DNA of 64,000 nt from Camellia lanceoleosa (GCA_025200525.1 CM045767.1:9779273-9843272); one strand, 5' to 3'. Shown: positions 1-12,921, counted from the first letter of the stretch. Notes: a model not told the origin generated them from the sequence alone. Made by a program: numbers and translations.

Positions 1-739
1 ACTCACCCACACTTATTACAATTATGCCCTCGTGCAGAGGGTCCGAATAAATAATACAGTCCAAAATAAAAGAATAATACAGTCCGAAATATACAGTCCG
101 AAATGACAGATTCCTAATTAATTAACAAATTAAAGAAGAAAAATTGTAAACTGGCATGCAAGTTAGGGACTGCCTTGACTCTGCTCCAGATAATGAAGTG
201 ATGCATGTTTGAGCTTCCTTACGCAGAAATCCACTGGGATGCCCAAATTAGCCTCTGTTTGCAACGTTTCTCGAAATACGTGCCGGACTCCGAAAAGTTG
301 TTGATTCTTCATTTTGGCTGCAACAGAGAGCAGGAAAGGAGCATAGCGATGTATTTCACAAATTTATGCATGCCTCGATCCTCGTGCCACCAATCACGCA
401 TATCGATGCATGATAGCCGAGGAGCCGAATTGCATGACTCAATATAAGATGAATGCACATGAATGCTACAACAAAACCTAACTCCATCATGGATAATCAG
501 GAGTGTCGGTGACTGGGGAATTGAGACCCGTTAACACTGAGTCTGAAACGTGCCTCGTTTCCGTGCGAAACTAGCTCCTATTCCGAACACAATGCAATAT
601 GCATGATATGCATGAAATGTAGCTAATATGCAATCCTAACATACACAATGTCATGGAATGGCATACACGCTAAACGAGATAACACACAACCAAGCATACA
701 CAATGCTACGGATGAAATGACATACGCAATGCAGTAATG

Positions 740-1425
740 GGCCTACACCAACATGAGAGAGCCTCAACTACACTCACAAACGAGGCCATCGGATAAAAGT
801 GAAGTGCCTCAAAATGCGTGCACACGAGCACGCAAACCGAGGCAATGGCATACGGAATGCAATAATGCTAAAATGACATAAACAATACAATATGGGCTTA
901 CACTAACATGAGAGAGCCTCAGCCACACTCACATAAGAGGCCGAGAGATGAAAAATGAGATGCCTCGAAATGCATGCACACGGGCACGCAAACCGAGGCA
1001 ATGACATATACGATGAAATGAGACTAAAATGGCATACAGAATGCAAAATGGACTTACACTAACATGGGTGAGCCTCAGCCACACTCACATAAGAGGCCGT
1101 CGGATAAAAAAAAAGAAGTGCCTTGAAATGCGTTACACTGCAGACGCAAAACCGAGGCAATGACATAAAGGCATGAAACGGCTGAAATATGATATACAAT
1201 GAGACTAAAATGAGATGTCTCAAAATGCGTGCTCACGAAAAGCTAAACCGAGAAAATGGCATCTGACGAAATGCAATAGGACTAAAATGAGATATGCGAT
1301 CCAATATGGGCTTACACCAACATGAGAGAGCCTCAACCACACTCACCACAGGTAGATGGATGAAAATGAAGTGCCTCGAAATGCGTGCACGGCGCATAAG
1401 CAAGCCGATGATGGCCTAAGGCATG
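740..1425. repeat. ~155-bp imperfect tandem repeat inside the giant LTR
   Basis: About five degenerate copies. Each contains 'acatgagagagcctca', then 'aaatgcgtgcac', then 'aaaccgaggcaatg'. Copies begin near 743, 897, 1053, 1197 (partial) and 1311. Further looser repeats of about 150 bp continue through 1700-2450, containing 'ggttgagcccttc' variants. Confidence 0.75.
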
Positions 1426-2950
1426 AAATGGCATGGAAATGATATGCAAACATGCAAATGAATTTTGGCACTGAAATGTGGGGGAAAACAGCCCCGAAAC
1501 GAGGCGAAAGTACACCCGATGCATGAAATGGCCCCGAAACATGAATTTAGGCACCCGAAATGGCCTATAGCTATACCAAACATGCACAATATAGACATGA
1601 AATGAAAATACAGTAGCAAGGCAGCCCCAAGAAAAGCATTTTTCAGTCATAAAAAGGGCTAAACAGCAATCACACATAGGATTAAGCAAGAATGCAAAAA
1701 TGGCTCCCCACGAGGGGTATTGAAGTAAGTGATATATTCAATGCCCAAATGGAAAAATACCCTTCTACAACACTGATGAGGGACTAAAAATATGAACATT
1801 TACAGTAGATGACATCCCCCAAATCAATATGCAAAGATGCTAAAAATGTCATGCAAGAACTAGGATACATAAGGCTATAACATGAGGTACCCCAAACATT
1901 CATCAAAACAGCAAAGAACCTCAATGAAATATGTCAAGAAGATCAAAATATGACTCTTTCCAGTTCTGATGATGGCCGAAAATAGAAGCTAGATGAGCTT
2001 AAAAAAGCATGCAAAAATGGGGGTCAAAGAGGGGTATAATGACAAGTATAACATGGGGACCCCCAACAAGGTTGATCCCTTCTACAATGTTGTAGAGGGA
2101 CACAAAATAAGCTTACTCACAGTTCATGACATGCTCCAAAACAATTTACATATAAGCCAAACAAATCATGCAAATTTACGGTAAATAGGAGAGATTATGA
2201 AGCAAGTGAAAGATAGGGGGCCTAAATAGGGTTGAGCCCTTCTTCAATGTTTAAGAGGGGCTCAAAATAGGCCCACTTACAGTTTACATTATGCTCGAAA
2301 ACAGATCACTCATAGGCTAGAAATTTCATGCAAAATAAAGGCATACAAGATGGTATTGAAGCAAGTACCAAATGGAGGGCTCAAACAGGGTTGAGCCCTT
2401 AAACAAACATGAATATAAGCTCAAAAGAGTGACCCTTTCAGTTAGGGTCGGAGCCTAAAAAAGTGAGCAAATAGGCTTAAGAAATGAAGCAAGAAAATGC
2501 TACAAAAGAGGGAAATGGAGACTTACCCTTGTAGACCTTTTCTTTTCTACCTCTTGGCTTGAGGAATGTTGCTTCTAAGCCTCTGAGAACCTCTCCTTGC
2601 TGCTGGAAATGGAGTGGTGATGGGGATGCTTGATAGTGATGAAGAAATGGCACCAAACTTGAGAAGAATCAAAGAGATGGAGATGAATATGTGTTTGTAA
2701 GCTTGAGGCAAGTGTTCTAACTCTTGAGGGAGAGAGAGAGAGATGTATGCATGCAAGGATGGTGTGTCAAAGTGTGTCCAAGAGTGTAGGCCTTAAGGGA
2801 TTAAGTTCCCTTGCTTACAAGATATCCCCCGAAATCAAATATTTTGGGGGATAAAGCTATACAGCTGCCATGCACACCTCCCAAGGAGCATGGCCGGCCA
2901 TCTACTTTTGCTGGAGGTGGTCGGGCCCACCTCATGGCCGGCGGCTAGGG

Positions 2951-3165
2951 TCAAAAGGGTCAATGAGAATTACTGGCCGGCCATGTGTTTTTAGGGTCCT
3001 CCTATGTGTGTACAACAAGACCCTATAGTTGGAAATTGGCAACTCTGAAACAAGAGAGACAACATGCCACTTTTAAAAGGGGTTCAAAAGGGTCAATGAG
3101 AATTACTGGCCGGCCATGTGTTTTTAGGATCCTTCCATGTGTGTACAACACAAATATGTGGTTTT
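2951..3165. repeat. 133-bp tandem duplication in the giant LTR
   Basis: The block beginning 'tcaaaagggtcaatgaga' at 2951 recurs at 3084, including 'actggccggccatgtgttt' and 'tgtgtgtacaac'. The second copy is partial. Confidence 0.85.
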
Positions 3166-3812
3166 GGCTCGAAGAAAATGGCCCTAGGGTGTTCAACATT
3201 AGCCCGGAAGTGAGAAAAACGGGCGCCGGGCTGGAGGAGCATAACGGTTCTTGAGACAATTGCTGGCCTCCACCCTCCGGTGATCTTCCTAGTGATAAAG
3301 CAGGTACACGCCAAAAATGAACAAAACCGATGCAAAGCGAATGCTCGGGGCCAAAACACGCAGTTGGGGTCCGAAAACCGTTAAGCAAAAGTGGTGTTTG
3401 GCCACGAAGTGGTATCTAAGACCCAGTGTCCTTGAAGGAGTAAATGAGATGCATGCCAAAAACCGGAGGAATCGGAGATGGTTGGGTGGTCCCAACCGAG
3501 GCACACGGCGGCTGACGGCTCAAAATCGGGAACCGGGCTCGAAATGGGCAAAATGGCCTCACGGCCACGAAATGTAGCCTGACCACTAAGAGATGGTCTA
3601 CGGACCTCTCCTTCCTCGTGAAAGAAAAAGCAGAGAAAACCGAAGTGCGGGTTCGCAAACCGAGGCAAGGCACAGAAGAGAGTTCGGAAGTCCGGAGGCA
3701 GGGCGCACGGCCGCGACTCTGAGACTTCTGAACGAGCACAATATGCAACATCACCGAGCGCTCAATCGGTGACGTCTGAGTCTTAAGGTCGGTCAAAAAT
3801 GGGGTGTCTACA

Positions 3813-5400
3813 CTTGCGCTTACGTTTGGCGAAGCGGAAGTCAATTCTGTCACAAACTTCGAAGTTTGGTTGATCACAACTTAATTTGAGCTCCGTGAGT
3901 TGGATTCGAAATTATTGTTCGGCCCAACATTTGCGTCTGTCCAATGTTTCGTAGCTCGGTTGTGCCCCCAAACTAAATGTGTGTCTTCACTAGCCATGTA
4001 ATTGTCTAGCTTGGTACTCTTTCAGTCGGCTGAGTGTTGTTGCTTGACTTGAAAAAAAAAAATATTTATATATATATATACAAAAATTTATTTTATTTTT
4101 TTTAAAAAAAAACATATATATACACAAAAAAAAATTTATATTTAAAAATATATATATACACACAAATACTTTTATTTAAATATATATATATATTTCTAAA
4201 ATTGAACAATTGGAGCAATATAATCTGCTTCACAGCAGTCCAAGCATGCCTTACCATAGCCAACTTTGAACTTGTTTTGACAATGTTGATGGGTAATGCC
4301 TTGTGGGCCACACCTTGATTGCCATGCATGGTAATATCATGCAAATCCTACTTGCTGGGTGCTTGGCATTGTTTTGCACTTGGTGAAATAGATGTGGACC
4401 CTACAAACTTGCTACTCCAAATCAAATTTTGTAAGTTTGCTTATGGAAATGTTTGGTAGGCCACGTACTGATCACTTTCTTGCACTAATTGTCTAACATG
4501 CTCTAATGCATTTTCCAACCAGGATAGACAACAATAAGTTTTGTCTGCTCGGTCCCATTTAAGAAATGAAAAAGTGATGCTCAGTGCTTGGTCGGTCATG
4601 CTCCATCTTGTCTGAACATAATTGGCAAAACAATTGTTCGGCTCATTTGTTGTCTGCTCGGTCCCATTTAAGAAATGAAAAAGTGATGCTCAGTGCTCGG
4701 TCGGTCATGCTCCATTTTGTCTGAACATAATTGGCAAAACAATTGTTCGGCTCATTTTTCATCTCCTCTACTCGGTTATAAACTTTTCTCATACCCAGAA
4801 TCATTTTTCCTCCTTGGCCATCTTTTTTGTTTGGTTAGACTGTTGCTAAGTCAAGCCAATTCTTACACGTGATGGGGCCAAACAACTCCTATCTAATTTA
4901 CGTACACACTTGCCCAGCTTGATCTTTTTATTTCGGTCTTCCAATTCTTGTTCTGCGTCGTTTGGCTTCCTCCATTTCTGTTTGGTTTATTTTTGTTCGG
5001 TCGTCTTCGTTGTCGTTCGGTTGGTCGGCACATCTATGACTTGGTTTGCTTATCTTCTTTATACCAGAAAACTTGACTTCTAGAATCTGTTTGCTTGCTG
5101 ATTTGGTCGAGCCACTTAATAGAGCTTCGAATACTCACATGCTGTGCTCGACTTGCCTGAAGAGTTTAGAGTTGGGCCAATTTCACACTTATCGTTATTT
5201 CAAGTGCCCTTTAGCTTGGTCTAAGATGCTTTGGCCGACCCGTCTGTGAGCGTCACAGCTCGGTTGTCCGTGATCTTGGCCTTGCCACCAAACCTCGAGC
5301 TCAGCCCTGACTAATGTCTTTACTCCGACTGTCGAGCCATCACACGTCTACATTTCACTAGTTTGGGGGCTATCAACATGACGTGAAGGCAAGCCCTTTT
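3813..5400. other. Non-coding 3' region of element 1
   Basis: No gene is seen. The stretch is rich in 'tcggt/ttcgg' words, as in the equivalent region of element 2. It holds an AT-rich low-complexity block at 4050-4195 and the tandem duplication at 4542-4759. I assign it to element 1 by position and word composition only; it does not align clearly with element 2. Confidence 0.5.
4542..4759. repeat. 109-bp tandem duplication
   Basis: Two nearly identical copies, 4542-4650 and 4651-4759, each beginning 'tgtctgctcggtcccattta' and containing 'gtgatgctcagtgc'. Only a few mismatches are visible, so the duplication is young compared with the rest of the element. Confidence 0.9.
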
Positions 5401-6280
5401 CAGAGTTTTTAAATAAAGACAAGCAAACCCACCTTATTTAACACTTTCTCACTCTAGAGATTTGAATTTCCAAACCCATTTTTTCCATTTCCTTGCTGCT
5501 TCACTTTTTGACTCCAGGAGCAACAGTACCCATTTTTGGAACAAAGCTCTGACTTTGTTTTTATTCTCACGCTTTCTTTCGTTGGAACTTTAAAACAATT
5601 TTAAAAATATGAGAGCTTGACCATGGGACTCTTCTTATAAATTCTGGGTTTCTTTCCAGAAAGTTGATACCTTCCTCCAACATTTTGGTTTTCCCATTCT
5701 CTCTCTCTAGACTTTCAAGTCAAAGAGACCAATCTCTTCTCTATTTCACACTAGTCCAAGCTTCTCCGGTGTCTTACACAGTACATTTTCGATGGAATGA
5801 ACCCACCGCTGTCTCGTCGCCCATGGCTTGTAGCACTGTTTCTTGTGCCTCTATTCCAAAGCTGCTTTTTCACCAAAAATACTCCACCCTCGCAGTGGGT
5901 TTGCCACTGTAAATTATTGATTCATGTTGTTGACACTGTTTTGTAAGTCCTCCACTATTATTTATTTACTCTCTTTTTTTTTTAATTTAAATTTTTATTA
6001 TTATTATAATTATATATATATATATTTTTGGCAACTCACAATTTTTCTCTTGGTTGCCACAGTGGGATTGCTTCATCGGAGACGCTCGCCATCGAGTTCC
6101 TCTTGATTTTGACACCGTAAGTCATAGAATCCATGTATTTATTTTCCACATTCACCATTACTTTTTTGGCTAAGTGTAACATTAAGAGTTGTCTAGCATA
6201 CGATTGCTTGGTTGGCCATTGTACCTCCAACCTTGCAAGTCATCCTTAGTGTAGTTATTTGGTGGAACGTCGCACCTCCC
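5401..6280 (+). promoter_or_regulatory. Probable promoter and 5' leader of the antisense gene in element 1
   Basis: On the plus strand a TATA-like 'tttttaaataaag' near 5407-5419 is followed by CT-rich leader. A possible leader intron runs from 'gtaagtcctcc' (near 5945) through a T-rich tract to 'ttgccacag' (near 6062). Element 2 has the same 'gtaagtcctc' donor in its antisense leader at 25850. Promoter activity is inferred, not shown. Confidence 0.4.
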
Positions 6281-6502
6281 ATGGGTAAGTTTCGGAACCT
6301 AGTGGACACCCTAGTGAGAATGGATGAGTTCCGCCGAAGATATAACATTCCCAATGATGTCACGTTGAGATTGGCAGCGGTGGGCGCGGATCGGTCGTGT
6401 ACGAGCACCACAATGCCCTTCTCAATTGCCTCCATCGTAGAGGGGGGTGTTAGGTTGCCTCGAGTTTTTGCTTTTACTTCTGCTTTAGTAGTTCTTTTGT
6501 AA
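6281..6502 (+). pseudogene. Truncated antisense ORF (gypsy-associated protein) of element 1
   Basis: I chose the ATG at 6281 because the reading frame after it aligns with the start of the antisense gene of element 2 at 26555. Shared features are M-x-K-x-R at the start, then 'EFRxxYNIPxDV', then 'SIVEGGVRxP'. After GGVRLP (about 6460) the similarity stops and the frame runs into T-rich sequence resembling a 3' UTR, so most of the gene, including its C-terminal coiled coil, has been deleted. The family resembles the plant 'putative gypsy type transposon' proteins encoded antisense in Tat elements; their function is not known. This copy is non-functional. Confidence 0.7.
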
Positions 6503-6779
6503 TGAAACTTGGAAGTTAATGAAGTATCTTCAACTTTTGCTTTAGTGCTTGGTTGGATAGGCTATGATACAAACCGAGCTCTCTTTTGTAATGAAGTACC
6601 TTCTAAATTTGCCAAGTGTTGAACTTGCAACTTGTACTTTTTTATTTGTCTTGGAGTTCGGTCGGCTGGACCTCTTCTTTTGTAAGGCCGAACTCTTTTT
6701 GTAATTGAAGTTTCACTTTAATGCACTCGTTCTTACATGTTCGTAAGTGTTGAACTGCTTATCTTCAATTTTTGCTTAT

Positions 6780-7010
6780 ATGTCATGTTTGCTCCCGGCC
6801 GAGCAGAGGCTCTGTGGCCTAGCAGGCCATCTGTTCAGTTTGATCAGGCTTCGTGCCTTAGAAAAAATTGAGTGAGTTTCTTGATGCCCCCAACCAAGCA
6901 TGAGCTCTGCGGCTCTGAGGCTGTCTGTTCGGTCAGACCATGCTTCATGCCTTAGTAGAGAAAAAATTGTGAAAGTTTTCTATCATATTGTTCGGCCACC
7001 ACCTGACTTG
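6780..7010. repeat. ~105-bp imperfect tandem repeat downstream of the antisense ORF
   Basis: Two copies of a block with 'gagctctg', 'ctgtctgttcggtcagacca' or a variant, and 'cttcatgccttag...aaaaaattg'. The corresponding position of element 2 (28850-29130) also carries a short-unit array, so this place in the element is prone to repeats. Confidence 0.6.
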
Positions 7011-7351
7011 GTCAAGTTTTGGCGTGATTTAACCCTTCGTAGAGTGTAATTCTGCCTTTCTTCGAGCGCGAATTGTGAATATGGACCGTGCTTTAAGTAA
7101 CGATACTTGGCACAAATTCCACCAAGTTATACCACTTGGCACCCCGCGCCAACCAAAGGGTTGAGCATCTGGTATTGGGCTTGAGTTAAGACCCGTGGCC
7201 AATTTGCTCCACCGAGCATAAATACACAACACAAGTAAATAAGGACAAACTATAAAATAAATTTTCATTCATTGATACTTGTAACTTTTGATTACATCAA
7301 GGCATGTTCTGAGAAATACATTACTGTAAATACTTCATCTTAAGAATCATA

Positions 7352-10300
7352 TCACTGGAAGTACTTCTTTAGGTTGGCGATGTTCCATAGTCTAGGGATT
7401 GCTTTCCCTGATAAGTCAACCAGATAGTATGCGCCATTGCCAAGTCTTTGAAGTAACCTCAGAGGCCCCTCGATTAGCTAGCACGAAGTTTCCCTTCTCC
7501 AGGAACTTTCTTGTGATCCATTACCTTTCTGAGTACCAAGTCACCTGGTAGGAATTGCCTTGGACGCACATTCTTGTTGAAGCTCTTAGTGAGTTGCTGC
7601 TGGTAAGTCACCAATCAAATGAGGGCAGCTTCCCTACGTTCTTCGGCCATGTCCAGAGCTTGGGCGATGGCTTCATCATTGTCTGCTGGCTCAAAGAACT
7701 CAGAACGGATGGTAGGAAGGCCAACCTCCAAAGGGATGACTGCTTCCATCCCATGGGTAAGAGAGTAAGGTGTCTCACCGGTTGACCGACGAGGAGTAGT
7801 TCGGTAAGCCCAGAGGACATTCGGTATCTCTTCCACCCATTTGCCTTTGGCTTTTTCAAGACGCTTTTTTATCTCGTCAATGATCGTCTTATTGGACGCT
7901 TCAGCTTGGCCATTGCCCTGTGGGTAGGCTAGAGTGGAGTTTCGAAACTCTATCTTCAAGTCAGCGCAAAATCTCATGAAGATCTTGCCATCGAATTATG
8001 TACCGTTGTCAGAGAGAAGGACTCTAGGAATGCCGAATTGAGTCACAACATTACGCCAAACAAACCTCTTAGTGTCTGCTTCTTTGATATTGCACAAGGC
8101 CTCCACCTCCACCCACTTGGTGAAGTAGTCAGTTGCAACGATGAAGAACCTTTTATTCCCAGTTCCCCTAGCTAATGGTCCCACAATGTCTAAGCCCCAC
8201 TGAGCGAATGGCCAAGGACTGGTGAGAGGGGTTAGAGCTTTGGCTGGCTGGTGAATGAGAGGAGCAAACTTTTGGCACTTGTCGCACTTGCGGACATAGT
8301 GTTGGGCTTCCTTTTGCATGCGCGGCCACCAATACCCATGTGTTAGGGCTCGGTGTACCAAAGACCGACCACCAGTGTGACTTCCACAGATTCCATCATG
8401 GATCTCATAAAGCACATCTTCCACTAGACTTGGATGAACACAGAGTAGATAAGGGCCCATGTAGGTCTTCTTGTAAAGCTTGCCAGATGGGGAGACCCAA
8501 AACCGAGCAGCTTTATGCCTTGTCTTGTACACTTCTTTTTTATTCTCAAGAAGTGTGCCATTCTTCAAAAAGGCCAAGAGTGGGTCCATCCAACTCGGGC
8601 CCAAGTCAGTGCAGAGGACCATTTCGACTAGTTGAATACTTGGTTGGGGTACATATTCCACCCATATTTTGTGGCGGTCTCTCGAGTCGACTGAGGAACC
8701 CAAGCAAGCTAAAGCGTCAGCATGACCATTTCCCTCTCGGCCAATCTTCTCGACTCTGATGGCTTGGAACTTTCTGATCAAAATTTTGGTCTGTTCTGCA
8801 TAAGTGGCCATCCGTTCATCACGAGCCTCATAAACTCCAGAGAGTTGGTTGACCACTAATTGAGAATCACTGAAGACGAGTAGCTTCTTCGTGTTGAAGT
8901 GTTCGGCAATTCGCAGGCCGGCTAGTAGAGCTTCATACTCTGCTTCATTGTTAGAAGCTTTCCAGCCTAATCGAATGGCTTGCTCCCACATGAATCCTTC
9001 AGGAGAAATAAGGACAACTCCTGCCCCTAACCCTTTTTGGTTAGAAGAACCGTCCATAAACAGCTTCCATACATCTCCAACAAAAAGTTTCCATGCTTCG
9101 GCTGGAGATTGCCCTTTATGCTGGGCAGTCATAGTGACCAAAGCTGAGCTCCCTTTAGAGGGGACAACTGGTCCCAGGGTGAATTCTGCAACAAAGTCTG
9201 CTAGGACTTGAGCTTTGATTGCTGTTCGAGGTTGGAACTTGATATCAAACTCTCCAAGCTCAACCACCCACTTTGCCGTTCGGCCTGAGAAATCTGCTCG
9301 ATTGAACACCGACTTAAGGGGGAATTCAGTGAGGATGTTGATGGTATGTCCTTGAAAGTAGTGAACAAGCTTCCTAGAGGCAATTAATAGTGCATATGCC
9401 AGTTTCTCCAATGGCAAGTATCTAGTTTCTGCATCCAAGAGTGTCTTGCTAACATAATACACTGGTTTTTGCTCCTTTCCATCCTCTCTGACTAGCACTG
9501 CACTAACAACATGATCAGAAATAGCCAAGTAAAGGAAAAGCTCTTCATTGGCGACAGATGTAGATAGAATGGGAGGAGAGGACAAATACTTCTTCACATC
9601 TTCTAGTGCTTCGGAGCATTGGCCTCCCCATTCAAAACTGGTTTTCTTCCTTAGAAGTTGGAAGAAGGGCTTCATCCGATCAGAGGACCGACTAATGAAA
9701 CGGTTAAGTACTGTAGCCATGCCAGCAAGTTTCTAGAGTTCCTTAGCCTTTGTAAGCGCTTTGAGGTCTTGGAGGGCTTTGATTTGGTCGGGGTTGGCTT
9801 CAATGCCCCGCCTAGTCACCATATACCCCAAGAACTTCCCTGATCCTACTCCAAAGGCACATTTTGAGGCATTCAGTCGAAGCTTGTGAGTCTTCAGAAT
9901 TCTAAACACTTGCTCAAGGTCCCTTAGATGGTGTTCGGCCAACTTGCTTTTGACGACCATGTCATCAATGTATGCTTCCATGGTTTTACCGAGCTGGTCC
10001 TTAAATATTTTGGTGACCATTCGCTGGTAGGTCGCACCAGCATTCTTCAAGCCGAAGGGCATCACTTTGTAGCAGTAAGTGCCTCTAGGGCTGATGAAAG
10101 CCGTTTTCTCCTGGTCAGGACCGAACATGGAGATCTGGTGGTAGCCACTGTAGGCATCTAGAAAGCTCATGCGCTCATGTCCAGCCGTTGCGTCAACAAG
10201 TTGATCTATTCGTGGAAGAAGGAAGCTATCCTTAGGGCAAGCTTTGTTAAGGCTAGTGAAGTCAATGCAGACTCTCCATTTGCCATTCTTCTTCTTCACC

Positions 10301-12921
10301 ACGACGGTGTTGGACAGCCACTTTGGGTACTGCACTTCTCGAATGACTCCAGCAACTAAAAGCTTGTCCACCTCTTTAATCACTACATCGGTGTGTTGCG
10401 TGGATGACCGTCTACTCTTCTGGACAACCGGTCGCGCTCCTAACTAGACGTTGAGTCAATGACAAGCATAATTGGGGTCCAACCCAGGAGTGTCATAGGC
10501 CGACCAGGCGAACACTTCAATGTTTTTACGGAGTAAAGCCAATAATTGCTCTTTCTCTCCAACAGTGAGGGAAGTGCCGAGCAGAAAGAACTTGTCTGGG
10601 TTTCCTTCTTCTACCAAGACCGTCTCTAGGTCTTCTACCATCTTCTCGGTCGACACTCTGTCGACGTCTTCCAAAACTGGTTGGTCAGGTACTTCCACCA
10701 TCTGCACTTGGTCGCAGACTTGTTTGGTTTTCATGGCGACGATGAAGCAGTGTTTGGCTACCACTTGGTCTCCGTGAATCTCCTCTACTCCATACTTGGT
10801 TGGAAAGCGAACGAGTTAGTGATAGGTGGAAGGGACTGTCTCCATGTGGTGAATCCAAGGTCGGCCAAGGATGGCATTGTAGGGAGATGGGGTGTTTACC
10901 ACCAAGAAGTCAACAGAGACCACCTTGGACTTAGCTATAACAGGTAAAGTTATTTGGCCGAGTGGCCATTCTGTTTGTGAGTTAAAGCCAACTAAATGGG
11001 AGGTGGCAGGTATCAGATGTTGCTCACTAAGGCCAAGTTTCTTGAAAAGCTCATAATACATGATGTCTGTGGCACTTCCTTGGTCAATCAAGACTCGCTT
11101 CACATCGAACTTGTTGGTCACACCAACTGTAACGATGAGGGCATCGGTGTGGGGGTGCTAGATTCCCTCTAGGTCCTTCTCACTGAACATGACGTTAAAC
11201 CGAAGAGGTCCTATAGACATTACCTGTTGAATATGGGTGGCTCGTTGGATTTCTCCTCGAATGGTGTTTTCTCTTTCGGGGTCAGTCATTCCATGGATAA
11301 CGTTGATGACCAACCTCGGGGCATGGTTCTCTTCAAGAGGGGCTTGGTCTAGTCCTTGCTTTTCCCTCGTCTTATCAACGTCTATCCATTGTTGGAGGTG
11401 GCCCGCCGTAACTAAGTTCTCCAAGTGTTGTTTGAGAGTTCTGTAATTTTGCGTTTTGTGTCCCTTCCCTCGATGATAGGTGCAACGCAGTGTCTGATTG
11501 CACCGAGTAGGGTCTCCAGGCATCTTAGCTGGCCAGACAAAGAAGGCTTCCCCTTTAAGTTTTTCGACGAGCCTGTATATTGGCTCTTTGAAGACGGTGG
11601 TGATGCCTTCATAAGACTTGGCCCTTTCCTCCTCGTTTTCTGCTGTGGAGCAGTTCTTTTGGCCATAGTTCTTGCACTGCTCATCCCTCCTTAGCTGCTC
11701 AGTCTTAGGCAGTCGAGGCGGTCTGACTTCTTCTTCAGCAACCGTAACATGTATTGAAGCAGTGTCATCTTCCACACGAGCTTGTTGCTCTATTCGAGCC
11801 CTCAAATCCTTCATGGTGGAGGCAAGTCGTTTTGTCAACGACTGTCTTAGCTTGTGCGAAGGAGGTAGGCCTTGCTTGAAGTATAGCACGGCCAATTGTT
11901 CACTGCAAACATTTTCCTCCAAGTCACCATACTCCTCCCAATACCGTCGCGCGTACTGGCGTAGGGTTTCTTTCCTGTCCTTTCGGATATTGAACAAGGT
12001 ATCTAACTGCTTTGGGACTCTGCTGTTGGAGACAAATCGGGCTAAGAACGCTTCAGAGAGCTGCGTCCAGTCATAAATCGAGCCATTGGGGAGTTTGTCA
12101 AACCATCGGAGGCCAAGTTCTCCAAGGCTAGAAGGGAAGACTTTGCACATGAGTGCGTCGTTGCGGTTCCAGAGGGACATCATCTGGCGGTAATGGCTGA
12201 TGTGGGTCAAAGGGTCCGTCTTCTCATCATAGAGAATGAATTTCAACAGGCTATACTTCCGTGGAGGTTCTACAGCTTCTACCTTTGGGGAGAAGAGGGT
12301 GGACACCAACCGGTCTAGAGCACGACACTCTTGTTGGTGTATGGACTGGTCCAACTGGTCCCTTTCCCTATTGAGCCAGCATTCTCCTTCCTTGCATAGC
12401 CGTTGTGCCTCTTCTCTATTATCGTTCAGCCAACTTCTCAAATCGTGCAGTCGCTCGTCGCGGCGACAATGAAAGGTTTCAGATAGGCGACTGACAGTCC
12501 TTTGCCTTTTATGAGAATCTCCTCGTGGGTTATTTTTGAGGTTATTCGTCCTACTATTGGCCCCTTCACTATGTACCGGAATCGGCCGACTACGCTTTCT
12601 ACGAGCAAGGCCACGGCTGGAGTGCTCCTTGTGAGACGGCGGAGGAGTATGTCTCCTTCGCGATGGTCCACCAACGGATTTTCTTGGCTCCGCTGGGGTC
12701 GCCATGAACTTCAACAATTGGGTGCGAAGCTCAGTGATCTCCAAACCCATTGAGTCAATGATGCGGTCACGGTGGTCTTTCTCAACAAAAAAACGTTAAG
12801 ACGACTCAACGGCAATGACACGGCGTCGCTCCGCCGCGTTGGGTGTCTGATCGTCGTGGTCCATAGGGTCATCGTGCGCTGAGGGGAATGCCAGACCCTT
12901 ATCTTTGGTCCTCTCCGTCAT
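7352..12921 (-). pseudogene. gag-pol polyprotein of Tat element 1, eight nonsense codons
   Basis: One continuous frame runs from ATG at 12921 to 7615. It is broken only by stops at 12798, 11160, 10818, 10458, 10446, 9735, 7998 and 7617 (first base, minus strand). A frameshift near 7480 precedes the C-terminal end at 7352. Domains in order: Gag core (HYRQMM...LGELGLRWFD, about 12200-11800) and a degenerate CTYHRGKGH knuckle; aspartic protease with VLIDQGS (about 11090); RT with [14 protein letters not shown] and catalytic YIDDMVVKS (about 9965); RNase H (about 9700-9180); a second, archaeal-type RNase H with LFMDGSSNQKG (about 9070); integrase with the HHCC finger (HDGICGSH to CDKCQKF, about 8430-8250) and a DDE core (DIVG, SDNG, AEASNK). 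The enzymes copied element RNA and inserted it into host DNA. The element is dead through stop codons, not deletions, except at the C-terminus. Confidence 0.9.

Larger units (their letters stand above)
1..3812 (-). mobile_element. Giant LTR of an Ogre-like Tat (Ty3/gypsy) element, truncated by window edge
   Basis: This stretch is homologous to the LTR at 38054-43395. The matches are the start (the 'gagggtccgaataa' motif near 40 against 39170), the 'accaatcacgcat' block near 390 against 39790, and the end (CGCTCAATCG near 3759 through the terminal GTGTCTACA at 3804-3812). Read on the minus strand the LTR begins TGTAGACACC, so the element runs leftwards out of the window. The bases beyond 3812 are not the polypurine tract found at 43396, so 3812 is the outer edge of a 5' LTR or of a solo LTR. 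CTTGC at 3813-3817 would be its target duplication. The middle has diverged and is full of tandem duplications. No coding potential is visible; the short ORFs here are repeat noise. Confidence 0.85.

Noticed and set aside
3023..3877. Several overlapping ORFs of 80-150 codons on both strands
   Set aside because: They lie in GC-richer tandem parts of the giant LTR, overlap one another in all frames and have no homology I recognise.
3813..5000. Searching for the 3' LTR of element 1 here
   Set aside because: No stretch resembles 13022-13881. The region's similarity to element 2 is limited to general composition.
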